From assembly GCA_965204155.1 (NCBI GenBank), contig OZ241971.1:3534001-3598000 (forward strand): 64,000 nucleotides of DNA. The letters run 5' to 3'. The notes below the pieces were generated by a model. It saw only the letters and a list, made by a program, of their open reading frames with translations, was not told where the DNA came from and searched no databases. This stretch comes from UBA6522 sp965204155. GTDB taxonomy: Bacteria > Pseudomonadota > Gammaproteobacteria > Steroidobacterales > Rariloculaceae. Position numbers and translations under genes: made by a program. Below, in pieces: positions 41,001-47,667 of this stretch; position 1 is the stretch's first letter; every line of letters begins with the position of its first letter.

Positions 41001-42306
41001 TGACGTTGTCGAACAGGGATTGCGTTCCCAATGCCGCGTGCAGGGCGTCCGGATCCGGCAGGTCGGCTGCGACTGTCCCGTCCCCGCAGACCTTGCCGGT
41101 CAGCGCGGCGCACTCCGCCGCCACCCACCGGTAACCGTTCTCCGCCGCCCGCCGGGCGCAGCGCTCCACCCTCGCCCGCCACGCATCGCGGTCGCGCGGC
41201 TGGTCGTTCGCTTCAGCCTGGAGGAGCGCCAGTCCGTCCACTATCACCTCGATCCACGATTCGCCGCCAAGCGGGCCCTGAAACTCCCGGCCTGCCCGAA
41301 GGAACCGAATCGCATCGACCAGATTCAGTTCCGCGACGCGATCGACGCGCAGCCGGTTGGCGTACTCCATGAATCGGCGGATCTTCGCGCCGGCCTCGGG
41401 CGTGTCGATTCTCGCCAGGCTCAGAAGCGAAAACACGAACGCCCGCATATCCGGAAAGAGGATCTGCTTGCGTGTGCCGCCGCGTTCGGCCTTGACGGCG
41501 TTGTCGATGAGCGCCAGCGCGGCCCGGTCGTCGCCCCGCAGGGTGGCGATCATGGCCTGCGTCGAAGCCAGGCCCGCAGTGGCCGTCTTGCCGTTTGCCG
41601 TGTCCGCGGGCAGCGCCGAAAATACAGCTTCGGCATCCTCGAAACGGCCGCCGAGAACATAGGCGAAGGCGATCTCGGCGGCGTGCGTCTCGGGCCTCGC
41701 GCTCAGGCGGAAGCAGGCATCGACGATGGGGGCCGGCGGGGCCGCCCGGTCGATGGTTTCCCGAAGGCAACCCTCAAGCGCATCCTCGCGGTGTGGGTCG
41801 GGGAGCTTTTCGATGGTGGCCACTGCAGGGGGTTCCGCGAATGCGCGCCACGGATCGTGCGGCCGCGTGTTGCCCGCGCGCATCGCGTTGAGTGCCGCGC
41901 GGTCTCCGAGGATCGCGGCCCAGCGGAACTTCATCGTGCGTTCATGGTCGGCGTCGTAGTGCGCCGCGTACCGCATCGCCTGATGAATTTTCGTGAGCAG
42001 GCCGTCGGCGTGCGCCCTGGCGGTCAATCCAACCGCCCATTCCGGCGCCGCGCGAACCGCCGCGGATCCGGTGGCGCGCACGCCGATGCCCGCCTTGATG
42101 ATCGCGTCGTTCAGGAGCATGACGTCGGTCCGGCCAAATGCCCGGTCCGTGTTCCCGATGCCGGCCTGCGTCAGCAGAGTCCGGACCTGGGGAATGGTCA
42201 GCGCGTAAGGCGAAACGGTACCGTAGACTTGCGCCAGCAACCGGGCCGAGCGCGGGAGCGACCGGTAGGCATCGGTGCCACGGTGGCGCTGCGGTGGAGT
42301 CGGCAC
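38038..42306 (-). CDS. SNF2-family helicase with a large unassigned N-terminal region
   Basis: A 1,422-residue protein. The C-terminal 500 or so residues are a complete SNF2/RapA-type ATPase: LRPYQTEGYRWLARL (Q-like), DDMGLGKT (Walker A), VVAPTSVVANW, LDEAQAIKNP (DEAQ box), TGTPIQNNLSDL, the second lobe with VLVFSQFVKHL, SLKAGGTGINLTAADYVIHMDPWWNPAVEDQASDRAHRIGQ. The first 900 or so residues carry alanine-rich helical stretches that look TPR-like (about 150-430) and a beta-rich part (about 540-860), with no domain I can name. SNF2 proteins remodel nucleoprotein complexes; some work in phage-defence systems such as DISARM, but no nuclease, methylase or other defence gene is adjacent. It is alone on its strand. 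Confidence 0.85.
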   Translation of the reverse strand: MPTPPQRHRGTDAYRSLPRSARLLAQVYGTVSPYALTIPQVRTLLTQAGIGNTDRAFGRTDVMLLNDAIIKAGIGVRATGSAAVRAAPEWAVGLTARAHADGLLTKIHQAMRYAAHYDADHERTMKFRWAAILGDRAALNAMRAGNTRPHDPWRAFAEPPAVATIEKLPDPHREDALEGCLRETIDRAAPPAPIVDACFRLSARPETHAAEIAFAYVLGGRFEDAEAVFSALPADTANGKTATAGLASTQAMIATLRGDDRAALALIDNAVKAERGGTRKQILFPDMRAFVFSLLSLARIDTPEAGAKIRRFMEYANRLRVDRVAELNLVDAIRFLRAGREFQGPLGGESWIEVIVDGLALLQAEANDQPRDRDAWRARVERCARRAAENGYRWVAAECAALTGKVCGDGTVAADLPDPDALHAALGTQSLFDNVIPADPWERSLKELEQLAFEVGRKKPRKRAAAPVEKRLVWQVLDYEHDIEVAVREQRRTRGGGWSKGRKVALRRLAEQAHKMKHLTDADRAAAAAIRRHETWNRTEHRIGPGGLYALAGHPHVLDADGGPIDIVRVEPELRVDEEPGDSVRVTMQPYPWGTDYSWMIGAGVGDRIEITRFTADQMRIARLVPEGGLTLPASARPRLLEAISDLASSVRVQSAAGEAESATAVEADPEPWIRMEPYQTGLKASLLVEPISDSDQFHEPGKGGSTVFANLNGVSFQARRDLEAERAGVERLVERCPPLASRPTKYAPLEIPDPMHCLELLELIAAAGARCKWPSGEPFRIAARHSTPSLSLSVRTADQWLETSGTLAVDDATVLDLKRLLDLLDASPRSRFVKLDDGRFLALSAALRRQLDSLASLSAAAAGGAVRVHALAASPLGDLFADASLDADGGWRDLNERIDASLGWEPPLPATLQAELRPYQTEGYRWLARLSRLGAGACLADDMGLGKTVQSLAVLLQRAPDGPALVVAPTSVVANWTDEARRFAPTLNVRVYAGSAARRAELLDGPAPFDLFVTSYGLLQNDAERLAAVPWHTAVLDEAQAIKNPATKRARAARRLSADFRVVTTGTPIQNNLSDLHSLFGFLNPGLLGSREKFRQRFSEPVERDGDEQARARLRGIIAPFVLRRLKSDVLDDLPERTEVTIRVPLSGAEAAMYEALRQRAVEELEAARLGAPSAADGERFQVFAHLMRLRLACCHPRLATRSFNKGESRALAGATAESEPEAVVEAMADSDGQPMAASPGSSKLETFAAILGELRSGGHRVLVFSQFVKHLKLIEEYLRARHIEYQYLDGGTTAKARRKRIRAFQSGDGEVFLISLKAGGTGINLTAADYVIHMDPWWNPAVEDQASDRAHRIGQTRPVTIYRLVAEGTIEEQIVDLHHHKRELADRLLEGADATAKLSTDELLDLIRQPLRDAGPRTRG

Positions 42307-42439
42307 AGCGTTGGTTGGGGGGGTGGTTTCCGAAAAGGGGATGGTCGAAAGGGAATCGGATTATATCCGCAAGTCGAACGTCCGTAACCCGTCGCGCGAT
42401 CGGGATGCGCCGCTGTCCGGCCCGGCGGTCGGGACGGAT

Positions 42440-42859
42440 TCAGGCGCTGGATCGTTGAACCGGCAATGCGGCCACCAGGGCATCGGGCGGACTGACGGCC
42501 TCAATGCGCCCGTTATCTTCCCTCGCCACCGCGCGAATTTCGTGGCCTTCTGCGCAGAGCGTTCCGCCGACGCTGACAAGGTGGTCGATTCGGACGGTCT
42601 TTCTTCGCCAGGCGGCGACAGTGCTTGCAAGCCTCACGGTATCCCCAAAGCGAATGGGTTTCAGGAACCGGCTGCCGGCTTCCACAAGAGGCAGCCCCAG
42701 CAACCCGAACTCCCGGCTCAGGGTCGCGTACGGCATGCCGGCAGCGTCCAGAAGGTGGCGCGTGCCGATGTCGAACCACCTGAAGTAGTTCGGGTAGAAC
42801 ACGATCGCGGCCTGGTCGGTGTCGCCCCATTCCACGGGAATCTCGATTTCGTTTTTCAT
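42440..42859 (-). CDS. 4-HBT-type hotdog thioesterase (acyl-/aryl-CoA thioesterase)
   Basis: A 139-residue hotdog-fold thioesterase. The catalytic signature EWGDTDQAAIVFYPNYFRWFD contains the active-site Asp of the Pseudomonas 4-hydroxybenzoyl-CoA thioesterase, and SRFLKPIRFGDTVRLAS and WRRKTVRIDHLV continue the fold. With 4-hydroxybenzoyl-CoA reductase genes 5 kb away, an aryl-CoA substrate is attractive but unproven. The start is debatable: the ATG at 42859 fits homologues, while an ATG at 42943 has AGGAAG at good spacing and would add 28 residues. It is divergent from the beta-oxidation gene. Confidence 0.78.
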   Translation of the reverse strand: MKNEIEIPVEWGDTDQAAIVFYPNYFRWFDIGTRHLLDAAGMPYATLSREFGLLGLPLVEAGSRFLKPIRFGDTVRLASTVAAWRRKTVRIDHLVSVGGTLCAEGHEIRAVAREDNGRIEAVSPPDALVAALPVQRSSA

Positions 42860-43075
42860 GGCCGCAATCATGGCACAGCCCGCAAGCCCTCGATGTGACC
42901 GACGCTCCTCGATCTCGATTTTGTTGACATTGGCTCTTATCATTACGGCTTCCTGCCCGCATTTGTGTAATTCGATCTACCGCCGATTGAAGGAACGCCG
43001 CGCCAATTGTGTTCGCGGCGCCGGGATGGATCGGGAGCGAATGCCACGTTTGCTACGAACGCAACAGGAGTACCT

Positions 43076-45172
43076 ATGAGCGTCGTGCGTCTCGAACTCG
43101 AAGGCCGATTGGCCGTCGTAACCATTGACAATCCGCCGGTGAATGCGTTGTCGCAGGCGGTGCGCGCCGGGATCGTCCTTGCGGTGGACGAGGCGGAGGA
43201 TGCTGGCGCCGACGCAATCGTTCTGTGCTGCGCGGGCCGGACCTTCGTTGCCGGTGCGGACATCCGCGAATTCGGCAAGCCCCCCAAGCCGCCCTGGCTT
43301 CCCGAAGTCATCGCCCGCATCGAGGCATGCCGCCGGCCGGTGGTGGCCGCCATCCACGGCACCACGCTGGGCGGGGGCCTGGAACTCGCATTGGGCTGCC
43401 ACTATCGAATTGCCGTGCCGACAGCCCGTGTGGGCTTTCCGGAAGTCAATCTTGGGCTGATTCCGGGTGCCGGCGGAACCCAGCGGCTGCCGCGCCTGGT
43501 GGGTGCGGAACGCGCCCTGGACATGATGATCTCCGGTAAGCCGGTGGGTGCCGCCGAGGCGACCCGGGCGGGCGTTGTCGACCGGCTCGCCGAGAGCGGA
43601 GATCTGCTCGACGAAGCCATGGACTTTGCGCGGGAACTGGTTTCAGCTGGAGGGCCTCCGCGGCTCATTCGGGATCTTTCAGTGGATCCAGTGGACCCCG
43701 GGTTTTTCAGCGACTACCGCAAGCGGATCGCCCGCAGGACGCGCGGGCTCATGTCGCCGGAGCGGATCGTGCGATGCGTCGAGGCGGCGCTGCAGTTGCC
43801 GATCGATGAGGCGCTCAAGGCGGAACGGGAACATTTCTTCGAGTGCATGGCGTCGCCGCAGTCGAGCGCGTTGCGGCATCTGTTCTTCGCCGAGCGCCAG
43901 GCGGTGAAGCCGCCTCCCGGCGTGAGTCCGGCCGCTGCTGGACCCGAGATCAAGCACATCGCGATCATCGGCGCCGGCACCATGGGTGCGGGGATCGCCT
44001 ATAGCTGTCTCGGGGCGGGGTTCCGGGTCACGGTACTCGACTATGACGAGGCCGGGCTTGCCCGGGGGCAGAAGACCATCGAGGGGCTTTACGAAGGCGG
44101 TGTCAAGCGCGGCAAGGTCAGTCCGGCGAAGGCGGAGGACGGACTCGGCCGGCTGACGACGTCTCAGGACTACGACGCAGTGGCGGATGCGGACCTGGTG
44201 ATCGAAGCGGTTTTCGAAAGCATGGCGGTAAAGGAGCAGGTATTCGCCCGCCTGGACCGGGTGTGCCGTCCGGACACGATTCTCGCCACAAATACCTCGA
44301 CCCTGGACGTGGATCGCATCGCCGCGGCCACGGGCCGGCCCGAAAAGGTGATTGGAACGCATTTCTTCAGCCCGGCCCACATCATGCGGCTGGTCGAGAT
44401 CGTCCGCGGCGATGCGACCGGGGACGAGGTCATCATTTCCGCCCTCGCCCTGGCGAAACGGTTGCGCAAGGTGGGCGTGGTCGTGGGCAACTGCTTCGGT
44501 TTTGTGGGCAACCGTATGCTCTACGGGTACGGGCGGGAGAGCCAGTTGCTGCTGCTGGAGGGTGCTGCGCCCGAGCAAATTGATGGTGCGCTCCAGGAGT
44601 GGGGGATGGCCATGGGGCCCCTCGCAGTGGGTGACCTGGCTGGCCTGGACGTGGGCTACAGCATACGCCGGGAACGTACTGATCCGCCCGATGATCCCCT
44701 CTTCTACCGGATGGCCGATGTGCTGGTGGAAGCGGGTCGGCTGGGCCTGAAGACCGGCAAGGGTATGTATCGCTACGAATCCGGATCCCGCGCACCCATC
44801 CCGGATCCCGAGGTCGAGGCATGGATTGCCCGCGAGGCCGAGGCGCTGGGCGTCGAGCGGCGGTCGATTGACGCGCGGGAGATCGTCGAGCGGTGCATCT
44901 GCGCGATGATCGTCGAGGGCGCTCGCATTCTGGAGGAAGGGATCGCGAGCCGATCCGGCGACATCGACGTCATCTGGGTCAACGGCTACGGTTTCCCGAG
45001 GTACCGGGGCGGACCCATGCACTATGCGGACACCATCGGGGTGGACAAGGTCTACGCCAGAGTGTGCGAGTTCCGGGACCGGTTCGGACCGATGTACTGG
45101 GAAGTCCCGAAACTGCTGGAGGATCTGGGCCGCAACGGCGGCAAGTTCGCGGATTTCAAGCCGGGCGCCTGA
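43076..45172 (+). CDS. Fused enoyl-CoA hydratase / 3-hydroxyacyl-CoA dehydrogenase
   Basis: A 698-residue bifunctional beta-oxidation enzyme. The N-terminal crotonase half (to about 290) has GADIREFG and HGTTLGGGLELALGCHYRI with oxyanion glycines, and the two Glu region GFPEVNLGLIPGAGGTQRLPR. The NAD-binding domain starts IAIIGAGTMGAGIAYSCLGAG; GTHFFSPAHIMRLVEIV carries the catalytic His-Glu pair; two dehydrogenase C-domains follow. It lacks the isomerase/alpha-subunit features of FadB and resembles the peroxisomal or FadJ-like type. After the box route, 3-hydroxyadipyl-CoA must be oxidised, a plausible job here. AACAGGAGTACCT precedes the ATG at 43076. Confidence 0.9.
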   Translation: MSVVRLELEGRLAVVTIDNPPVNALSQAVRAGIVLAVDEAEDAGADAIVLCCAGRTFVAGADIREFGKPPKPPWLPEVIARIEACRRPVVAAIHGTTLGGGLELALGCHYRIAVPTARVGFPEVNLGLIPGAGGTQRLPRLVGAERALDMMISGKPVGAAEATRAGVVDRLAESGDLLDEAMDFARELVSAGGPPRLIRDLSVDPVDPGFFSDYRKRIARRTRGLMSPERIVRCVEAALQLPIDEALKAEREHFFECMASPQSSALRHLFFAERQAVKPPPGVSPAAAGPEIKHIAIIGAGTMGAGIAYSCLGAGFRVTVLDYDEAGLARGQKTIEGLYEGGVKRGKVSPAKAEDGLGRLTTSQDYDAVADADLVIEAVFESMAVKEQVFARLDRVCRPDTILATNTSTLDVDRIAAATGRPEKVIGTHFFSPAHIMRLVEIVRGDATGDEVIISALALAKRLRKVGVVVGNCFGFVGNRMLYGYGRESQLLLLEGAAPEQIDGALQEWGMAMGPLAVGDLAGLDVGYSIRRERTDPPDDPLFYRMADVLVEAGRLGLKTGKGMYRYESGSRAPIPDPEVEAWIAREAEALGVERRSIDAREIVERCICAMIVEGARILEEGIASRSGDIDVIWVNGYGFPRYRGGPMHYADTIGVDKVYARVCEFRDRFGPMYWEVPKLLEDLGRNGGKFADFKPGA

Positions 45173-45178
45173 CGATCC

Positions 45179-45312
45179 GTCGCACGGACCCGCGTAACAT
45201 CCGGGCCGGCCCGGAGCGCGGACCCGCGCCGCACCAGGTTTGTTCGTCGCACGGATTCGCGCCGCACCGCGCCGGTCCGTCGCGCCGACCTTTGTAGCAC
45301 CCGGCCTGGCCC
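45179..45312. repeat. About 33-bp tandem repeat, four diverged copies, intergenic
   Basis: Units at 45179-45212, 45213-45245, 45246-45278 and 45279-45312, built on GTCGCACGGA, then CCCGCGCCGCACC and a GC-rich tail. They lie between two convergent genes, directly after the beta-oxidation gene. Confidence 0.7.
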
Positions 45313-45356
45313 GGCGGACACAAACCTCTCCCAGGGCCAGGAAAACCTGCGATCGC

Positions 45357-46616
45357 CTACTGCTGCGCTGCCTGCGCCGCGGCCGCGTACTGTTCCACCT
45401 CCCGCCATACGCGCAGCAGGTTCCCGCCCCAGAGCTTCTCGATGTCCTCCCGGCTGTAGCCGCGGCGAACCAGTTCCAGCGTGACATTGGCCGTTTCGCT
45501 GGCATCCCACCAGCCGAGAACGCCGCCGCCGCCGTCGAAGTCCGAACTCAGTCCCACGTGATCGATGCCGATCAGGTTGACCGCGTAGTCCACGTGGTCG
45601 ATGAAGTCGCCGACATCGGCGTAGCCGATTTCGCTGAACCGCGCCTGGATTTCCCTGTGCTCCGCGCTGGTCAGGGTGAACCATTCGCGAATGTGCCCGA
45701 TGCCGTACTCCGCCAGGATGGCAAGGGATGCGTTCTGCAGTTCGGGCGTGTATTCCTTCACGAATACACTCAGCGCGGTGGCCTGCATGACGCCGCCATT
45801 GTCGCGCAACGCCAGCAGCGTCTCGTCGTCCATGTTGCGGGGGTGATTCGTAACGGCAAGCGCGTTGGAGTGGGACGCGATGACCGGCGCCCGGGACAGT
45901 CGAATCGCGTCCAGAGCCGCGGCCCTTGAGACGTGCGAAAGATCCACCATGATTCCCAGCCGGTTCATCTCGGCGATGACCTGTTCGCCGAATTCGCTGA
46001 TGCCGCCGTGTTCCGATACCGCATCGCCCAGGTCCATGCGGGGCTGCGCGGAATCGGCGATGTCGTTGTGGCCGTTGTGGGACAGCGTCACATAACGGGC
46101 GCCCAGGTCGTGGTAGCGCTGCAGCAGGGAGAGGTCCCGGCCGATCACGTAGCCGTTCTCGATGCCGATCGCCGCTACCAGCTTGCCCTCGGCATGAATG
46201 CGCTCGACATCGTCGGCCGAATAAGCCACTTCGATCAGGTCGGGATACATGTCCTCCGCCATCCGGTGAATGGCGTCGAATTTCGTCATGGCGTCGGCCT
46301 GTGCCCTGGCATAGTTTTCCGGAGTGCGCCTGGTCTGACCGACGTAGACGATGAAGAACGCCGCGTCCAGGCCGCCGGCCTGCATTTTCTGCAGGTTCAA
46401 CTGCCGGCGGGCATCGAACGGGTCGACCGCCTCGGTCGCGAAGTTGAACGGGATGTCGTCGTGGCTGTCGACGGTCATCACCGCCTCGTGGATGGCCAGG
46501 GCGCGTTCGGTCTGCATGGCTTCGTCATTCTCCGCGGATTGCGTCTGGGGGGCGCTCGTGTCCGTTGCAAGTACCATCAGCGCGATGGCAGCGAATACAG
46601 TTCCTGTTGATTTCAT
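45357..46616 (-). CDS. Membrane dipeptidase family protein (peptidase M19), exported
   Basis: A 419-residue secreted M19 dipeptidase (signal peptide MKSTGTVFAAIALMVLATDTS). Binuclear zinc ligands can be seen: His and Asp in VDSHDDIPF, the bridging Glu in GIENGYVIG, His in IMVDLSHVS and in VIASHSNALAV. SDFDGGGG and LWGGNLLRVWREVE close the barrel. The family cleaves dipeptides, including D-amino-acid ones and some beta-lactams, in the periplasm. The ATG at 46616 has AAGGA upstream; longer starts have no homology. It is divergent from padR and may share its palindromic operator region. Confidence 0.9.
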   Translation of the reverse strand: MKSTGTVFAAIALMVLATDTSAPQTQSAENDEAMQTERALAIHEAVMTVDSHDDIPFNFATEAVDPFDARRQLNLQKMQAGGLDAAFFIVYVGQTRRTPENYARAQADAMTKFDAIHRMAEDMYPDLIEVAYSADDVERIHAEGKLVAAIGIENGYVIGRDLSLLQRYHDLGARYVTLSHNGHNDIADSAQPRMDLGDAVSEHGGISEFGEQVIAEMNRLGIMVDLSHVSRAAALDAIRLSRAPVIASHSNALAVTNHPRNMDDETLLALRDNGGVMQATALSVFVKEYTPELQNASLAILAEYGIGHIREWFTLTSAEHREIQARFSEIGYADVGDFIDHVDYAVNLIGIDHVGLSSDFDGGGGVLGWWDASETANVTLELVRRGYSREDIEKLWGGNLLRVWREVEQYAAAAQAAQQ

Positions 46617-46754
46617 GGTCACATTCCTTGCCCGATATACGGCGCACCTTCCGATTATAGGGCCTCGGGGACGGGGTCCACCCGGTTCATCCGCGCGCGC
46701 AGCGACAATTCCCAATGCGCGGAACCCGACTCCGCGTGAGCCGGCCGCCGTATA

Positions 46755-46776
46755 CATACCTTGAAGTATGAGGTAT
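46755..46776. promoter_or_regulatory. Overlapping palindromes, probable PadR operator
   Basis: CATAC-CTTGAA-GTATG (46755-46770) and ATACCT-N9-AGGTAT (46756-46776) are both perfect inverted repeats in a short AT-rich stretch 35 bases before padR. They lie in the gap shared with the divergent M19 gene. PadR proteins commonly bind such ATAC/GTAT-type dyads at their own promoters. Confidence 0.5.
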
Positions 46777-46810
46777 AGTAGCGGCGTTCCCTGCCAGGTT
46801 GCATGCTGCT

Positions 46811-47149
46811 ATGGGCAAGACCAATCCCCCCTTCATGACCGGTGTTCCCGAACTCCTGGTGCTCAGGCTGCTCTCCCAGCGGGAGATGTACGGCTACGAA
46901 CTCGTCAAGTCCGTGCGCGTGGTGACCAGCGACGCGATTTCCCTGGGCGAGGGCGTGATCTACCCGGTGCTGCACGGGCTGGAAAAGGCCGGAGCCCTGA
47001 CCGCGAAGCGCAAGCCGGTCAACGGCCGCACGCGCGTCTACTATGCGGTGACGCCGCAGGGGCGCGAGCGGCTGGAGCGGCTCAGCGGCGAGTGGGATCG
47101 CGTCAGCGCCGGAGTGGATTCCGCTCTTGGCGAGGCGGGGCATGTCTGA
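46811..47149 (+). CDS. PadR family transcriptional regulator
   Basis: A 112-residue winged-helix regulator: LLVLRLLSQREMYGYELVKSV (helices 1-3), LGEGVIYPVLHGLEKAGALTAKRKPVNGRTRVYYAVTPQGRERL (recognition helix, wing and the YY-x-VTPQG hallmark), then a short C-terminal dimerisation helix, so PadR-s2 type. I prefer the ATG at 46811 to a TTG four codons earlier. It overlaps the next gene, a HAAS-domain membrane protein, by eight bases; PadR/HAAS pairs are common and the pair is thought to control membrane or envelope functions. The palindrome upstream suggests autoregulation. Confidence 0.9.
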   Translation: MGKTNPPFMTGVPELLVLRLLSQREMYGYELVKSVRVVTSDAISLGEGVIYPVLHGLEKAGALTAKRKPVNGRTRVYYAVTPQGRERLERLSGEWDRVSAGVDSALGEAGHV

Positions 47150-47597
47150 ATACCCGGCTTCGGCGCCCGCGAGTGAATTCAGGGCGTTGAGGCGGGAACT
47201 CCTCCGCGGGGGTGTGGCGCCTGCCATGGTCACGCGCACGCTGGCCGAACTGTACGATCACTACGAAGACCTGGAAGCCGAGTCGCTGGCGGCGGGATGC
47301 CCGTCTGCCGAGGCATCCGCCGAAGCGATGCAGCGGCTCGGTTCGCGCCGCGTACTGGCGCGCGAAGTCATGCGCCACCCGGAATTCCAGTCGTGGGCTT
47401 TTCGGTGGCCGTGGGTCCCGGCCGTGCTGCGCCAGTTCGTCTTGCTGACTTCGCTCGCATCCGTTCCCGTACTGGTCGTGGTTTCGCGCGGGCCAGTGAT
47501 TGTGCGCTGGTGCGTCTCCACCGGGTTGGCCATGCTCATTACGGGTGGACTGCTCCTGCTTCTGGCGCGAACGCTGATCGGGAGGTTGCCGCTGTAG
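47142..47597 (+). CDS. HAAS-domain (permease-prefix-like) membrane protein
   Basis: A 151-residue protein. Residues about 10-75 form a HAAS-like helical domain (ALRRELLRGGVAPAMVTRTLAELYDHYEDLEAESLAAGCPSAEASAEAMQRLG), as found in proteins paired with PadR regulators. Two transmembrane helices follow (about 95-112 and 120-142: FVLLTSLASVPVLVVV and GLAMLITGGLLLLLARTL). The ATG lies inside the padR stop region (ATGTCTGA), so translation is coupled. It may sense or modulate PadR from the inner membrane; no experimental role is known to me. Confidence 0.75.
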   Translation: MSEYPASAPASEFRALRRELLRGGVAPAMVTRTLAELYDHYEDLEAESLAAGCPSAEASAEAMQRLGSRRVLAREVMRHPEFQSWAFRWPWVPAVLRQFVLLTSLASVPVLVVVSRGPVIVRWCVSTGLAMLITGGLLLLLARTLIGRLPL

Positions 47598-47667
47598 CTG
47601 ACGGTGGTCCATACACGACAGGTTCCGCGGCGGTGAGGATTCGAGCCCGCCGTCCAAAGGCCGCGAC

